From Endobugula sp047636495 (lineage in GTDB: Bacteria > Pseudomonadota > Gammaproteobacteria > Pseudomonadales > Cellvibrionaceae): DNA of 38,813 bases. Shown in pieces: positions 24,790 to 33,795 of this stretch (position 1 is the first letter of the stretch; each line of letters opens with the position of its first letter). Position numbers and translations under genes: made by a program. The stretch covers positions 1 to 38,813 of the forward strand of contig JBLILH010000029.1 of NCBI GenBank assembly GCA_047636495.1, given 5' to 3'. Under the pieces are notes generated by a model, which was given only the letters and a program-made list of their open reading frames with translations, did no database searches and had not been told where the DNA came from.

Positions 24790-27222
24790 ATGGCTGACTC
24801 AATACACCATAAAGACATTATCGATCAGTCCCTACTCAATCTCCTGCCCACATTTAAAGTATTAGTCGAAGACTTAAGTCGTGATACGCTCAGGTCGCTA
24901 GAGCATGCTATCGAGCACACTGCCACCAATAAACAGCATGCTCTTGCTCTTGAGAGCTTCAATCTTTATAAAAAGAATAAACACCTTATCAACGATATCT
25001 TTTGTAAGCAGCTATGCGCTGGCTTTAAAAAATTTAAAACCAATGAATTAGATACTCAAGTCAGTGAGAATGAATTTCAAAAAGAAGCCTGGTCGTTGGT
25101 CGATGACGACGTTTTAGAAGAAAGTATTAGCATTCGATCATTCTCATCTGAAGCTAATCAACGCCATAAGGAAAAAATCTGGCAGTTAGAACAAAGATTA
25201 ACCTTTATCAACAAAGGCTTACCTATTAACGAGAGCAGTAGCCCTCTATCACCACTGCAATTTTTTTCTGCGCTACGCTTTGGTTTAAAAAAATTGCCTT
25301 TAGATATTTCAGGAAAAATAGCTTGTTATAAGATACTCTCTGAGTTACTGACCAAAAAATACGCCAACATTCTTAATATCATTAACACTCAATTTATAGA
25401 AGATGATGTCTTACCTGGTCTCAACTACGCTACCCAGCACAGCCCCTTAGCCAGTAAAAGTGAAGATCCAAGACGCATAACCGATAGCCATCCAGATAAA
25501 AATGATGCTGACAAAGTCTACCCTTTGGATAGAGAAAATAGTCCTAGTAAAGTTACTGCCGATAATGATGCAAATGATGAACGCCGGGGAACTGGCATTG
25601 AAGAAACAGAAATAGTTCACAGGAAAAGCGGTTCATCTCAAATACCTCTCGTTAATACTATCCGTAATCTATTACAGCGCGCTAGAAATATAAGTGGTGA
25701 CGATGTCTCTATACCTATACTAACTAATGCCGTCGACAATGCGTCCCGCACTCAAACAACCCCATATACTGTTGAGAGTGAAGAAGATGGCGTCCCTACT
25801 AGCCTAAGGAATAACAATTTTGGCGTGTCAAATAATGCGTATCAACCACCTATAGGTGATCGCACACTGACACAGGCAGCCATTCTATTTGATACCTCAC
25901 GTATTATTGATGCGGTAGAGTCTGTTCGAGAATCTTCAGCAACCTCTCATTTCTTCGAGAACAATACACAGACCTCAATAATTACTACACCGACTAATAT
26001 TGCCGAAAATAGTGCTAAAGTCTATCAACAGCTTGCGAAGGCAGCACCCAATGGCTCTATTAACGCAAAAAACATGTATACCATTGATATGGTTGGCATG
26101 TTGTTTGACTATATTTTGGCAGATGAAAACCTTCCGGATTCAATCAAGACATTATTAAGTCACTTGCACACACCTTTTCTTAAGCTTGCCTTTATTGATG
26201 AAAGATTTTTTGAATACAAAGAACATAAATCACGCATGCTGCTTGATAGTCTGGCTGATGCTGGCACTAACTTTGTCGGCCACGATGGCACATCTCAATA
26301 CAATATATATAATGAGATAAAGAAAGTGGTACAACGTGTTATTAAAGAATTCAAAAATGATGTGAATTTATTCGCTGAGCTGCTGATGGAATTCACTCTT
26401 CTGAAGAAACGCATTATACATATACACAATCTTCGTGAACGCAACAGTATTGAAAAGAAAAGAGGCCAGGAAAAGCATGCCCAAGCAAAAATTCTTGCTC
26501 GGCAAGAAATAAAGGCACGCATAGAAGGTCGGCGTGTGCCAGCCTCAATTATTAATTTATTATCACCTTGGTTTGTCTACCTCACTTTTCTACAATTGAA
26601 AGAAGAAAAGAACTCGATAAAGTGGGCCGAGGCTCTCGCCATTATTGATAACCTAATGACTTACTGCACCATAAAAAAAGTCAAAGACAATGTCGAAAAA
26701 CTTGAAAAAGGCTTTGACGAAATCATTAAAAAAGTAGACGTAGGCCTAACCAGTATTGCATATAATCCGGTCAAAATAGCGTCTGTTTTAGCTGAGTTAA
26801 AACAACTAAAAGATGATGTTATTAACAAACAAGCAATTAAGACAACAATAACCAAACAAGATACTAACAAAGATACTAGCAACACAGAAAGCGCACAAGA
26901 TGAAGTATCAGATACACCAACACCAGAGGAAGAGCGTGTCATGAACTACATTAAGCTTATCGAGCCCGGCACATGGATTGAATACGATAAAACTGCACGG
27001 ATGAAAGTGAGTGGTTTTAGCGCTGAGTCTCGTAAATACATACTGATCAACCAAAGTAATCAAGAAGTCACCATGCGCTCTAGACTAGAGCTCGCTAGAG
27101 ATCTCTTATCCGAGAAAGCAGCCATACTAGATGGCACCGCCAAACCACTGTTTGAACGTGCGTTAGAACGCATCAGGCATAATTTAGACAAGCAAGTGCT
27201 ATTAAGTAATAGCCCCGTTTAA
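24790..27222 (+). CDS. DUF1631 family protein
   Basis: A large soluble protein of 810 residues from the ATG at 24790 (MADSIHHKDI); a TTG five codons upstream is also open. The N-terminal helical half and the C-terminal region with PGTWIEYDKTARMKVSGFS, YILINQSNQEV and PLFERALERIRHNL match what I know of DUF1631 proteins. A polar, low-complexity linker rich in Asp, Ser and Thr spans about 220-360, and a basic helical part lies near 545-590. No enzyme motif or membrane segment is seen. It sits between ypjD and the CorB-like gene in the same direction. Function unknown. Confidence 0.78.
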   Translation: MADSIHHKDIIDQSLLNLLPTFKVLVEDLSRDTLRSLEHAIEHTATNKQHALALESFNLYKKNKHLINDIFCKQLCAGFKKFKTNELDTQVSENEFQKEAWSLVDDDVLEESISIRSFSSEANQRHKEKIWQLEQRLTFINKGLPINESSSPLSPLQFFSALRFGLKKLPLDISGKIACYKILSELLTKKYANILNIINTQFIEDDVLPGLNYATQHSPLASKSEDPRRITDSHPDKNDADKVYPLDRENSPSKVTADNDANDERRGTGIEETEIVHRKSGSSQIPLVNTIRNLLQRARNISGDDVSIPILTNAVDNASRTQTTPYTVESEEDGVPTSLRNNNFGVSNNAYQPPIGDRTLTQAAILFDTSRIIDAVESVRESSATSHFFENNTQTSIITTPTNIAENSAKVYQQLAKAAPNGSINAKNMYTIDMVGMLFDYILADENLPDSIKTLLSHLHTPFLKLAFIDERFFEYKEHKSRMLLDSLADAGTNFVGHDGTSQYNIYNEIKKVVQRVIKEFKNDVNLFAELLMEFTLLKKRIIHIHNLRERNSIEKKRGQEKHAQAKILARQEIKARIEGRRVPASIINLLSPWFVYLTFLQLKEEKNSIKWAEALAIIDNLMTYCTIKKVKDNVEKLEKGFDEIIKKVDVGLTSIAYNPVKIASVLAELKQLKDDVINKQAIKTTITKQDTNKDTSNTESAQDEVSDTPTPEEERVMNYIKLIEPGTWIEYDKTARMKVSGFSAESRKYILINQSNQEVTMRSRLELARDLLSEKAAILDGTAKPLFERALERIRHNLDKQVLLSNSPV

Positions 27223-27289
27223 TAAGGCTTGCCAAAACGACGAAAGTCTTTAAGATAAGCTTTATTTGTACTTTAGAGGTTACTACCCC

Positions 27290-28570
27290 TTGGACGACAT
27301 TCCCCTGAGCATGCTTTTTAGTTTTCTAGGCATTCTTATCGTTTTATCCGGATTTTTTTCTAGTTCCGAAACATCCATGATGTCATTGAACCGATATCGC
27401 TTACGCCATTTAGAAAAGAAAGAACATAAGGGGGCCATTCGAGCTGCGGCTTTGCTGAGACGACCAGAACGCCTTATTGGTATGATCTTAATTGGCAATA
27501 ACCTGGTGAATAATTTCGCAGCCGCACTCACGACTTTAATAGCGCTAAGGTTGTACGGCGAAGAGGCGGTATGGAGTGCCAGTGTGCTACTAACACTAGC
27601 TGTACTCATATTTGCAGAAGTCACGCCTAAAACTATTGCGGCGTTGTATCCAGAAAAAGTCGCGTTCCCATTTACATTGATACTTAAGCCACTGCTTTTG
27701 ATTCTCTACCCTGCGGTATGGTTGGTTAATCATATGTCTAATGCCTTAGCGCAAATCTTTGGTATTAACACAACGCCATCACCGATGACGCAACATTTAC
27801 ATCCCGACGAGTTGAGGACTGTAGTTGATGAAGCTGGTGACCTAATTCCGGATCAGCATCAAGATATGCTACTCAACATTCTCGATTTAGAAAAAGCCTC
27901 AGTTGAAGATATTATGATTCCGCGTAGCGAGATTGTTGGTATCAATTTAGAAGATAGCCCAAAGAAACTGTTAACACAGCTTAAACATTTAGATTACACT
28001 CGTATTCCAGTATACGAAGGTGATATCAATAATGTCGTAGGAATTTTTCACTTACGCTACACAACACGTTTTTTATTAGATGAAAACAACGACATTAGCC
28101 ATAACATTAAGCGCTTAATGCTCAAGCCTTACTTTGTTCCCGAGAGTACGCCTCTTCACACTCAGCTTCTCAATTTTCAGAAGCAAAAACACAGCTTGGC
28201 ACTGGTTGTGGATGAATATGGTGATATTCAGGGCTTAGTCACCATAGAAGATTTATTAGAAGAAATAGTAGGTGAGTTCACTACTAATGCAGCTGAAACA
28301 CATCAGCCTGATATTAGAATGCTTGACAGCGGGTGGAACATTATTGAAGGCAGTGCTTCTATTAGAGAAATCAATAAGTCGCTTGATTGGAGCTTACCAA
28401 CTAACGGACCAAAAACACTCAATGGCTTAATGATGGAATACTTAGAAACGATTCCTAAGGGACATATTAGCTTTATGTTATCGGGGTATCGCTTTGAAAC
28501 ACAAGGGATAGCAAGCACTATGATAGAAAGTGCCCGAGTGAAACGTATATTGACTGAAGAAGCCCAATAA
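27290..28570 (+). CDS. CNNM/CBS/CorC-domain membrane protein (CorB/YfjD type)
   Basis: Integral membrane protein of the CNNM family, implicated in magnesium/cobalt export or homeostasis. I choose a TTG start at 27290: AGAGGT lies nine bases upstream and the resulting N-terminus (DDIPLSMLFSFLGILIV) matches family members. It gives 426 residues. The membrane domain (about 1-180) includes SGFFSSSETSMMSLNRYRLR and FAEVTPKTIAALYPEK. A CBS pair follows (about 195-320: VEDIMIPRSEI, YTRIPVYEG, VDEYGDIQGLVTIEDLLEE). A CorC/HlyC domain ends the protein (about 335-420). It is the last gene of the ypjD-DUF1631-corB run. Confidence 0.88.
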   Translation: MDDIPLSMLFSFLGILIVLSGFFSSSETSMMSLNRYRLRHLEKKEHKGAIRAAALLRRPERLIGMILIGNNLVNNFAAALTTLIALRLYGEEAVWSASVLLTLAVLIFAEVTPKTIAALYPEKVAFPFTLILKPLLLILYPAVWLVNHMSNALAQIFGINTTPSPMTQHLHPDELRTVVDEAGDLIPDQHQDMLLNILDLEKASVEDIMIPRSEIVGINLEDSPKKLLTQLKHLDYTRIPVYEGDINNVVGIFHLRYTTRFLLDENNDISHNIKRLMLKPYFVPESTPLHTQLLNFQKQKHSLALVVDEYGDIQGLVTIEDLLEEIVGEFTTNAAETHQPDIRMLDSGWNIIEGSASIREINKSLDWSLPTNGPKTLNGLMMEYLETIPKGHISFMLSGYRFETQGIASTMIESARVKRILTEEAQ

Positions 28571-28629
28571 CACCCCGGGCTTATACAGTCGTTACTTATT
28601 CATCGTATGCTGGAGACAGCACTACCCAT

Positions 28630-28860
28630 CTATAAAAATGGATTAACCTTCTTTTCTCTTTCATGCGCCATATTTAACACCGCTAAACGCTGAGTCTTAG
28701 TCGCCCCACCCCAAGAACGAATTTCATCGCCCGTGCGAAAGCATCCGTTGCACACGCCTTCGTTATCTAAAGCGCAAATTGAAATACAAGGTGATTTAAC
28801 AGGCTGCTCATCCGCGCCCAACTCTATACCACCAGAAGAAATGGAACTCATATACATCAT
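28630..28860 (-). CDS. DUF1289 domain protein
   Basis: A 76-residue protein with the compact cysteine pattern of DUF1289: SPCISICALDNEGVCNGCFR, then EIRSWGGATKTQRLAVL. The four cysteines suggest metal binding, though this is not shown. Several Met codons lie at the start; I use the ATG at 28860, and a GTG one codon upstream or an ATG four codons downstream are alternatives. It lies downstream of the CoA pyrophosphatase gene in the same direction, an association common in Gammaproteobacteria. Converges with the CorB-like gene. Confidence 0.85.
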   Translation of the reverse strand: MMYMSSISSGGIELGADEQPVKSPCISICALDNEGVCNGCFRTGDEIRSWGGATKTQRLAVLNMAHEREKKVNPFL

Positions 28861-28973
28861 CACTCAGTCGAAATAATTTTTTGCTATTTTAGCAGAAGCT
28901 GGCATAAAAAACCCAGGGAAGTCATTATCTGGATGTAATATTTCCCCCATTTAGCTTTTATCCATATTATCAA

Positions 28974-29693
28974 TCACCATATTTTTTCAGGTGCTGGGTT
29001 TTCTCTCACTAGCGTCGTACCAAAACTACGGTTCACCAACTGGACAATGACTGAAGCGGTAAAACCCCATATTTCATATTGATGAAACCGGTAAGCGGGT
29101 GCCCACAAACTGTCCGACTTTTTAGCGGTTTTACGACCGTGAAAAACATCTGTCCTAAAACGCTTATCTCTTCTGAAAAAGTCGATGGGCACCGTAAAAA
29201 TATCGGCTATTTCACTTGGGTTAGCCGTTAATCCAGATAGACTCTTAACCATCCCGACGACGGGCCTGACAAGTGTTAAACCTCGAGTAGGTGCGCTATT
29301 AAGACCACCTAGAACAGTAACATTACTCGGTGCAATCGCAATTTCTTCCTCGCATTCACGCAAAGCCGTATCTACCAGCGTGCGGTCACCCTCTTCCCAC
29401 ATGCCGCCTGGGAAAGCGACTTCACCGCCATGATGACGCATATTTTTCGCACGTAGAGTCAGTATTATGTGCCACCCATCTTGCTTTTGAACCAATGGAA
29501 CAAGAACCGACGCGCGACCACATAATGGATGATTTTTCTGGGTGTTAGTAATATCTGCGGCGGAGTATAATTTTACAGCATCCGTAGCGGACGCATTGTT
29601 TGATGGAAAGTTATCGAACAATCTATCTGCGTTTGTGAGTTCAGGGATGGTGATCAGTGTCGCCCTAAGGTGATTTTCTACATCATTACTCAA
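28974..29693 (-). CDS. CoA pyrophosphatase-like Nudix hydrolase
   Basis: Nudix enzyme of the NudL/CoA diphosphatase type (cleaves CoA to 4'-phosphopantetheine and 3',5'-ADP), 239 residues. The CoA-specific lead-in RAKNMRHHGGEVAFPGG (about 81-97) runs straight into the Nudix box MWEEGDRTLVDTALRECEEE (98-117). No in-frame ATG exists before residue 85. The start is probably the TTG at 29693, with GGGAG seven bases upstream; a TTG at 29696 is the alternative. Rare-start use is therefore well supported. Divergent from the DUF3135 gene across 420 bases. Confidence 0.85.
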   Translation of the reverse strand: MSNDVENHLRATLITIPELTNADRLFDNFPSNNASATDAVKLYSAADITNTQKNHPLCGRASVLVPLVQKQDGWHIILTLRAKNMRHHGGEVAFPGGMWEEGDRTLVDTALRECEEEIAIAPSNVTVLGGLNSAPTRGLTLVRPVVGMVKSLSGLTANPSEIADIFTVPIDFFRRDKRFRTDVFHGRKTAKKSDSLWAPAYRFHQYEIWGFTASVIVQLVNRSFGTTLVRENPAPEKIW

Positions 29694-29696
29694 CAA

Positions 29697-30113
29697 AATT
29701 CTCCCGTGCTATGAAATGAAATCACTTAAGTTATAAAACATTTTACGCAAAAAAAGTACCGACAGGTTCTGTTAAGACGATATTTGAGTTAACAATACAA
29801 TTTTCAAACATTAATCCGGCAACAAGATCATTTCATATGCAGCAGCTGTTAACCACTATTAGTTCTGGAAAAATCACTGTACATATCAACGTTATTTTGT
29901 ACCATAGCGCAATTATGAACAGTAAAGCGACCTCTAAAAACGGTGCGAAAATTCCATCATATTCAGGTACATGAAGTAGGCTGATTACTATCCAATACTC
30001 TGTAGATGTACAATAAATAAATGCGCGATGGGCGCTAACAGTCCATCACTGCGTTGTTAGTTATTGTTTTTTTGGTGAGACTCAAATAATTATCTCCGCG
30101 AAGAGAAGTAGAC
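29697..30113. other. 417-base divergent intergenic region with structured leader
   Basis: No credible gene was found on either strand; the longest Met-initiated reading noticed is 19 codons. On the plus strand a possible promoter (TTACTA 29985-29990, 18-base spacer, TACAAT 30009-30014) precedes two overlapping hairpins. One pairs GATGG 30027-30031 with CCATC 30043-30047. The other pairs CTAACA 30035-30040 with TGTTAG 30055-30060 and is followed by seven T (30067-30073). They cannot form together, an arrangement resembling an attenuator ahead of the DUF3135 gene. Confidence 0.35.
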
Positions 30114-30467
30114 ATGTCTACTTCTCCCAATTTTGATACGCTAATAACCTTAGCCAAAAGTAATCCTGACGCACTGGAAAGCTTGCGTCAAACGCAAATA
30201 GAGCAATCAATTAAGAATGCTCCTGAACAATACAGACAACGCTTACGTGGCGTAATGTTTCTGGTAGATACGCACCGTCAATTACATTCATACTTGCCTA
30301 TGGGATCATGCATGAAAGTTAGCCCGATAATGCATGCGTCATTCGTAGAACTCAGAGGATGCTTAAATCCAATATGCGGCTTTGATGATCTTTTTCGAGG
30401 CTTAGCAAAGATCGATACATCCACAAAAAATAAAATGGCCGATGTACTCGCTTGCCCTTCTCGTTAA
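30114..30467 (+). CDS. DUF3135 family protein
   Basis: A 117-residue protein resembling DUF3135: NFDTLITLAKSNPDALESLR near the N-terminus and APEQYRQRLRGVMFLVDTHR at about 43-62. It is predicted soluble and helical, with no catalytic motif. The C-terminal third has several cysteines (SCMKVSP, GCLNPICG, LACPSR). The ATG at 30114 is preceded by AAGAGAAG. It is followed after 47 bases by the Nudix gene, probably in one transcript. Function unknown. Confidence 0.75.
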   Translation: MSTSPNFDTLITLAKSNPDALESLRQTQIEQSIKNAPEQYRQRLRGVMFLVDTHRQLHSYLPMGSCMKVSPIMHASFVELRGCLNPICGFDDLFRGLAKIDTSTKNKMADVLACPSR

Positions 30468-30514
30468 AGCCTTAGATACTTATACTACGCGCTAACCTTA
30501 GGAGAACGTATAGT

Positions 30515-31063
30515 ATGAATTTCTGTAGTCACTGTGGTGATCGTGTAAGCCTATCTATTCCTGAAGATGACAACCGCGAGCGGTTTGTGTGTACAAGCAG
30601 CCAATGCGCCACTATTCATTATGAAAACCCTCGTATTATTACGGGATGCCTGCCTATTTATGGTGATCAAGTATTGTTATGTAGACGTGCGATAGAACCT
30701 AGATACGGACTATGGACAATCCCTGCGGGTTTTATGGAAAATGGAGAAACAACAGAGCAAGGTGCATTAAGAGAGTCTTGGGAAGAAGCATACGCCACCC
30801 TAAGTATCGATAAGTTGTACGCGCTCTATGACCTACCGTACATTAACCAAGTTTATTTTATCTACAAAGCCGAATTATTAGATAATAATTTTAAGTCTTC
30901 TAACGAATCGCTTGAAGTGAAGTTATTTGCAGAATCAGAAATACCTTGGAATGAGCTAGCGTTTAGTGTGGTAGAAAAAACCTTGAAACGCTATTTTAAT
31001 GATAGGAAAACAGGTGAATATTTACTCCACACGGAAGAGATCAAACCGAGAACGAGAAGCTAA
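30515..31063 (+). CDS. Zinc-ribbon Nudix hydrolase
   Basis: A 182-residue Nudix protein with an N-terminal zinc ribbon (C4, C7, C26, C31: FCSHCGD and VCTSSQCA). The Nudix box runs from about residue 72 (GFMENGETTEQGALRESWEE), preceded by GLWTIPAG. This architecture belongs to a group usually annotated as ADP-ribose or NADH pyrophosphatase-like; the substrate cannot be fixed from sequence. The start is ATG with AGGAG upstream (TTAGGAGAACG). It is downstream of the DUF3135 gene in the same direction and convergent with the NIF3-like gene. Confidence 0.87.
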   Translation: MNFCSHCGDRVSLSIPEDDNRERFVCTSSQCATIHYENPRIITGCLPIYGDQVLLCRRAIEPRYGLWTIPAGFMENGETTEQGALRESWEEAYATLSIDKLYALYDLPYINQVYFIYKAELLDNNFKSSNESLEVKLFAESEIPWNELAFSVVEKTLKRYFNDRKTGEYLLHTEEIKPRTRS

Positions 31064-31132
31064 ACACGTTGATATCTTAAACTATATAGTCTACTACCCT
31101 GTATAAGTTAGACATACCTTAATAATCGGTAT

Positions 31133-31483
31133 TTACACTGCGTAACGACGAAAAACATCAAAAGCTGGTTCTTCATAGGGGTGTGCTATTTTTAATGCTG
31201 TCACTATTTTTTCAAGGTGTTCTTCGTTGCAAAGTACCTCTATACGGTACTCTTCAACATACTCAACCATCTGCTTTTGCTTACTTTCATGACCAATAAA
31301 TGGGCTACTACCCACTAAAGGCCGAAACTGCCCTTTGCCTAAGACTTGCCAACAACATTGATCGTAATCCCCCTGTTCACCTCCACCAGCAGCCATTATC
31401 GCAGATTTCACCGCTTCGGTATAATCGACTGGAACATACACGACCAGCTTAAAGGTATCTTGAATACCGCTACTCATATTCAT
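31133..31483 (-). CDS. NIF3-like / YqfO C-terminal-type small protein
   Basis: A 116-residue protein resembling the domain inserted in or following NIF3-family proteins (YqfO type). It shows FKLVVYVPVDYTEAVKSAI, then a Gly-rich turn (MAAGGGEQGDYDQCCW) and a C-terminal ALKIAHPYEEPAFDVF motif. The fold is ferredoxin-like and similar to CutA/PII. Biochemical function is not established; metal binding has been proposed for relatives. The first of two nearby ATGs is used. It lies downstream of serC, 64 bases away on the same strand. Confidence 0.8.
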   Translation of the reverse strand: MNMSSGIQDTFKLVVYVPVDYTEAVKSAIMAAGGGEQGDYDQCCWQVLGKGQFRPLVGSSPFIGHESKQKQMVEYVEEYRIEVLCNEEHLEKIVTALKIAHPYEEPAFDVFRRYAV

Positions 31484-31547
31484 TTACACGCTCGCATGAT
31501 AATTTGATTTCTTAGTACTAATTCTAAGGAATATTTGTGGTGAATAA

Positions 31548-32681
31548 TTACTGTGGTGAAGTAACCGTATTATACGCCCATACTAACCATGGCATTAACG
31601 CTAGGACATCGTGTTCCTCTACTGTGGCACCACACCAAATACGTAAACCGGATGGCGCATCGCGATAAGAGCCTATGTCGTAAGCGACATTCTCTTTTTC
31701 CAACAACGTTACCATCGCCTTAACTTGCTCTGGGCTGGCTGATAACGTTAAGCACACACTCGTATTCGAGCATTGTGTACTATCTTTTGCTAAAAACTGA
31801 ATCCAATCATTATTATCAACGAACGCTTTGATAACCTGGAAGTTACCCTGAGACTTAGCAATCACTGCGCTTGCCCCGCCTAGTCCCCGCACCCATTGCA
31901 AGGCGTCTAAATAATCCGCGACGCACAACATAGAGGGTGTATTAATCGTCTCACCGCGAAAAATACCTTCTATTAGCTTCCCACCTTTTGTTAAGCGAAA
32001 GATTTTAGGTAGTGGCCACGCAGGCGTGTACGTTTCTAAGCGTTTGACAGCACGCGGGCTGAGAATAAGCATCCCATGCGCACCCTCACCACCTAATACT
32101 TTTTGCCACGAATAAGTAACAACATCTAATTTCTCCCACGGCATCTCCATAGCAAAAACAGCCGACGTCGCATCGCAAATGGTTAAGCCTTCGCGGTCAT
32201 CATCGATCCAATCTCCATTCGGTACTTTTACACCAGATGTCGTCCCATTCCATGTAAACACCACGTCATTAGTAAAATCAACACTAGAAAGGTCAGGCAA
32301 AAGACCATAATCCGCAGACAGATAACGTACATTATCTAACTTCAGCTGCTGCTTAATATCGGTTACCCAACCCGCACCAAATGATTCCCACGCCAGCACA
32401 TCAACGCCTCGCGCACCTAACAAGGACCACATTGCCATTTCCACAGCTCCGGTATCCGATGCCGGCACAATACCTACACGGTAACCTTTTGGTAGACCCA
32501 GTAGTTCAGCTGTTTCATTGCAGGCTTTACCCAGTGCAATCTTTCCAATTGCCGCACGATGCGAACGTCCTAGCGTAGACACATCTAACTGGCTTACGTC
32601 ATAATGCGGGCGCTTGCTACAAGGACCAGACGAAAAATTAGGATTGGTAGGTTTTACGGAAGGCTTACTTAGCTTAGGCAT
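31548..32681 (-). CDS. serC: Phosphoserine aminotransferase
   Basis: PLP-dependent aminotransferase of serine synthesis (3-phosphohydroxypyruvate to phosphoserine). It has 377 residues from the ATG at 32681, giving MPKLSKPSVKPTNPNFSSGP. An upstream TTG would add 12 untypical residues. The PLP lysine is K194 in YSWQKVLGGEGAHGML. Other family features are NFSSGPCSKRP, GRSHR and FRGETINTPSML. The sequence resembles the SerC subgroup common in Alphaproteobacteria more than the E. coli enzyme, so the subgroup assignment is from memory. Divergent from the pseudouridine synthase gene. No other serine-pathway gene is adjacent. Confidence 0.88.
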   Translation of the reverse strand: MPKLSKPSVKPTNPNFSSGPCSKRPHYDVSQLDVSTLGRSHRAAIGKIALGKACNETAELLGLPKGYRVGIVPASDTGAVEMAMWSLLGARGVDVLAWESFGAGWVTDIKQQLKLDNVRYLSADYGLLPDLSSVDFTNDVVFTWNGTTSGVKVPNGDWIDDDREGLTICDATSAVFAMEMPWEKLDVVTYSWQKVLGGEGAHGMLILSPRAVKRLETYTPAWPLPKIFRLTKGGKLIEGIFRGETINTPSMLCVADYLDALQWVRGLGGASAVIAKSQGNFQVIKAFVDNNDWIQFLAKDSTQCSNTSVCLTLSASPEQVKAMVTLLEKENVAYDIGSYRDAPSGLRIWCGATVEEHDVLALMPWLVWAYNTVTSPQ

Positions 32682-32786
32682 ACAGTGGACTCTGGCAGTA
32701 AATGGGTAAAGACTCAATAGCGCAACTCGTGACCCACAAAAGAATCAATATGATGACAATCGATGCGATAAATAAAGAGAACTATT

Positions 32787-33689
32787 ATGACAGAAACCAT
32801 TGAACCCTTCACACTAGAAATAAGGGTCAATGAAGAAAATATATCAGCTATTGACTGGCTGGCAAGTCAATCTGACCTTTCTAAAAACAAATTAAAACAA
32901 TGCATGACCCAAGGCGCCGTATGGCTCCATCGCAAAGGCACGAATCCGAAAACAACAAAACCGATTCGAAGAGCCAACAATGTACTCCACTGTGGCGATC
33001 ATCTGTTTCTTTACTTCAACCCTAAAGTGCTTCAACAAACACCCCCTAAACCACAATTACTGCAAGATAGAAGCCGGTATAGCGTATGGCACAAGCCTTG
33101 TGGAATGCTTTCTCATGGTTCTAAATGGGGTGATCATTGCTCGATTACTCGGTGGGTAGAGCAGCAGTATCAACGCCCCTGTTTTTTGGTTCATCGCTTA
33201 GATCGAGCGACTCGTGGAATTATTCTTGTTGCGCACACGAAAAAAGTCGCTGCGCAGCTTTGCGAACAGTTTGAAAAACGGCATATTCACAAGCGCTACC
33301 ACGCAATTGTCGAGGGCGAGCTGTCGCGGAAAGAAATGTCCATCAACCGACCTATCGATACAAAAGCGGCACATACCGACATATTATTAATTGACCATGA
33401 TGCCCAAAACAATACTAGTTTAGTCGATGTTATATTACATACTGGACGTAAACATCAAATTCGACGGCATTTAGCAGACCAAGGTCACCCACTCGTTGGA
33501 GATCGCTTATATAACCCTATGTTTGCATCAACCGACGGCTTAGAAAAAGATAACCTAACGCCAGTAGCAGACTTACAATTACGCGCTTATTTTCTCTCTT
33601 TCACCTGCCCAATTTCCCATGTTTATCAAGAATTTACACTCCCTTCTGAACAATTCATTAGCACCGCAAAAAACTTGTACGAAAAGTAA
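32787..33689 (+). CDS. RluA-family RNA pseudouridine synthase
   Basis: A 300-residue pseudouridine synthase. The N-terminal segment (about 15-75) looks like a divergent S4-type RNA-binding region. The catalytic domain has SVWHKPCGMLSHG and the active-site D139 in FLVHRLDRATRGIILVAHTK, then TGRKHQIRRHLADQGHPLVGD. The usual TSG after the catalytic aspartate is TRG here. The RNA substrate (rRNA or tRNA) cannot be decided. ATG start with GAGA upstream; 105 bases from the divergent serC start. Confidence 0.88.
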   Translation: MTETIEPFTLEIRVNEENISAIDWLASQSDLSKNKLKQCMTQGAVWLHRKGTNPKTTKPIRRANNVLHCGDHLFLYFNPKVLQQTPPKPQLLQDRSRYSVWHKPCGMLSHGSKWGDHCSITRWVEQQYQRPCFLVHRLDRATRGIILVAHTKKVAAQLCEQFEKRHIHKRYHAIVEGELSRKEMSINRPIDTKAAHTDILLIDHDAQNNTSLVDVILHTGRKHQIRRHLADQGHPLVGDRLYNPMFASTDGLEKDNLTPVADLQLRAYFLSFTCPISHVYQEFTLPSEQFISTAKNLYEK

Positions 33690-33795
33690 CCTTTTAGTCT
33701 AGCAAAACGGTGAGGCTTTGCTAAACTTATAATAAGAGATTTACAAAGTAAACCACGTATAAAGTAAAAACAAGCTACTGATTAGGTGCTATCAA

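Noticed and set aside
28560..28582. 6-bp hairpin (AAGCCC / GGGCTT) at the end of the CorB-like gene
   Set aside because: The stem is short with no T-run on either side; too weak to call a terminator.
29915..29974. 19-codon reading (MNSKATSKNGAK...) in the 29697-30113 intergenic region
   Set aside because: No Shine-Dalgarno sequence and no recognisable similarity; too short to support.
33701..33722. 6-bp hairpin (AGCAAA / TTTGCT) after the pseudouridine synthase gene
   Set aside because: AT-rich, without a T-run, and probably part of the promoter region of the next gene.
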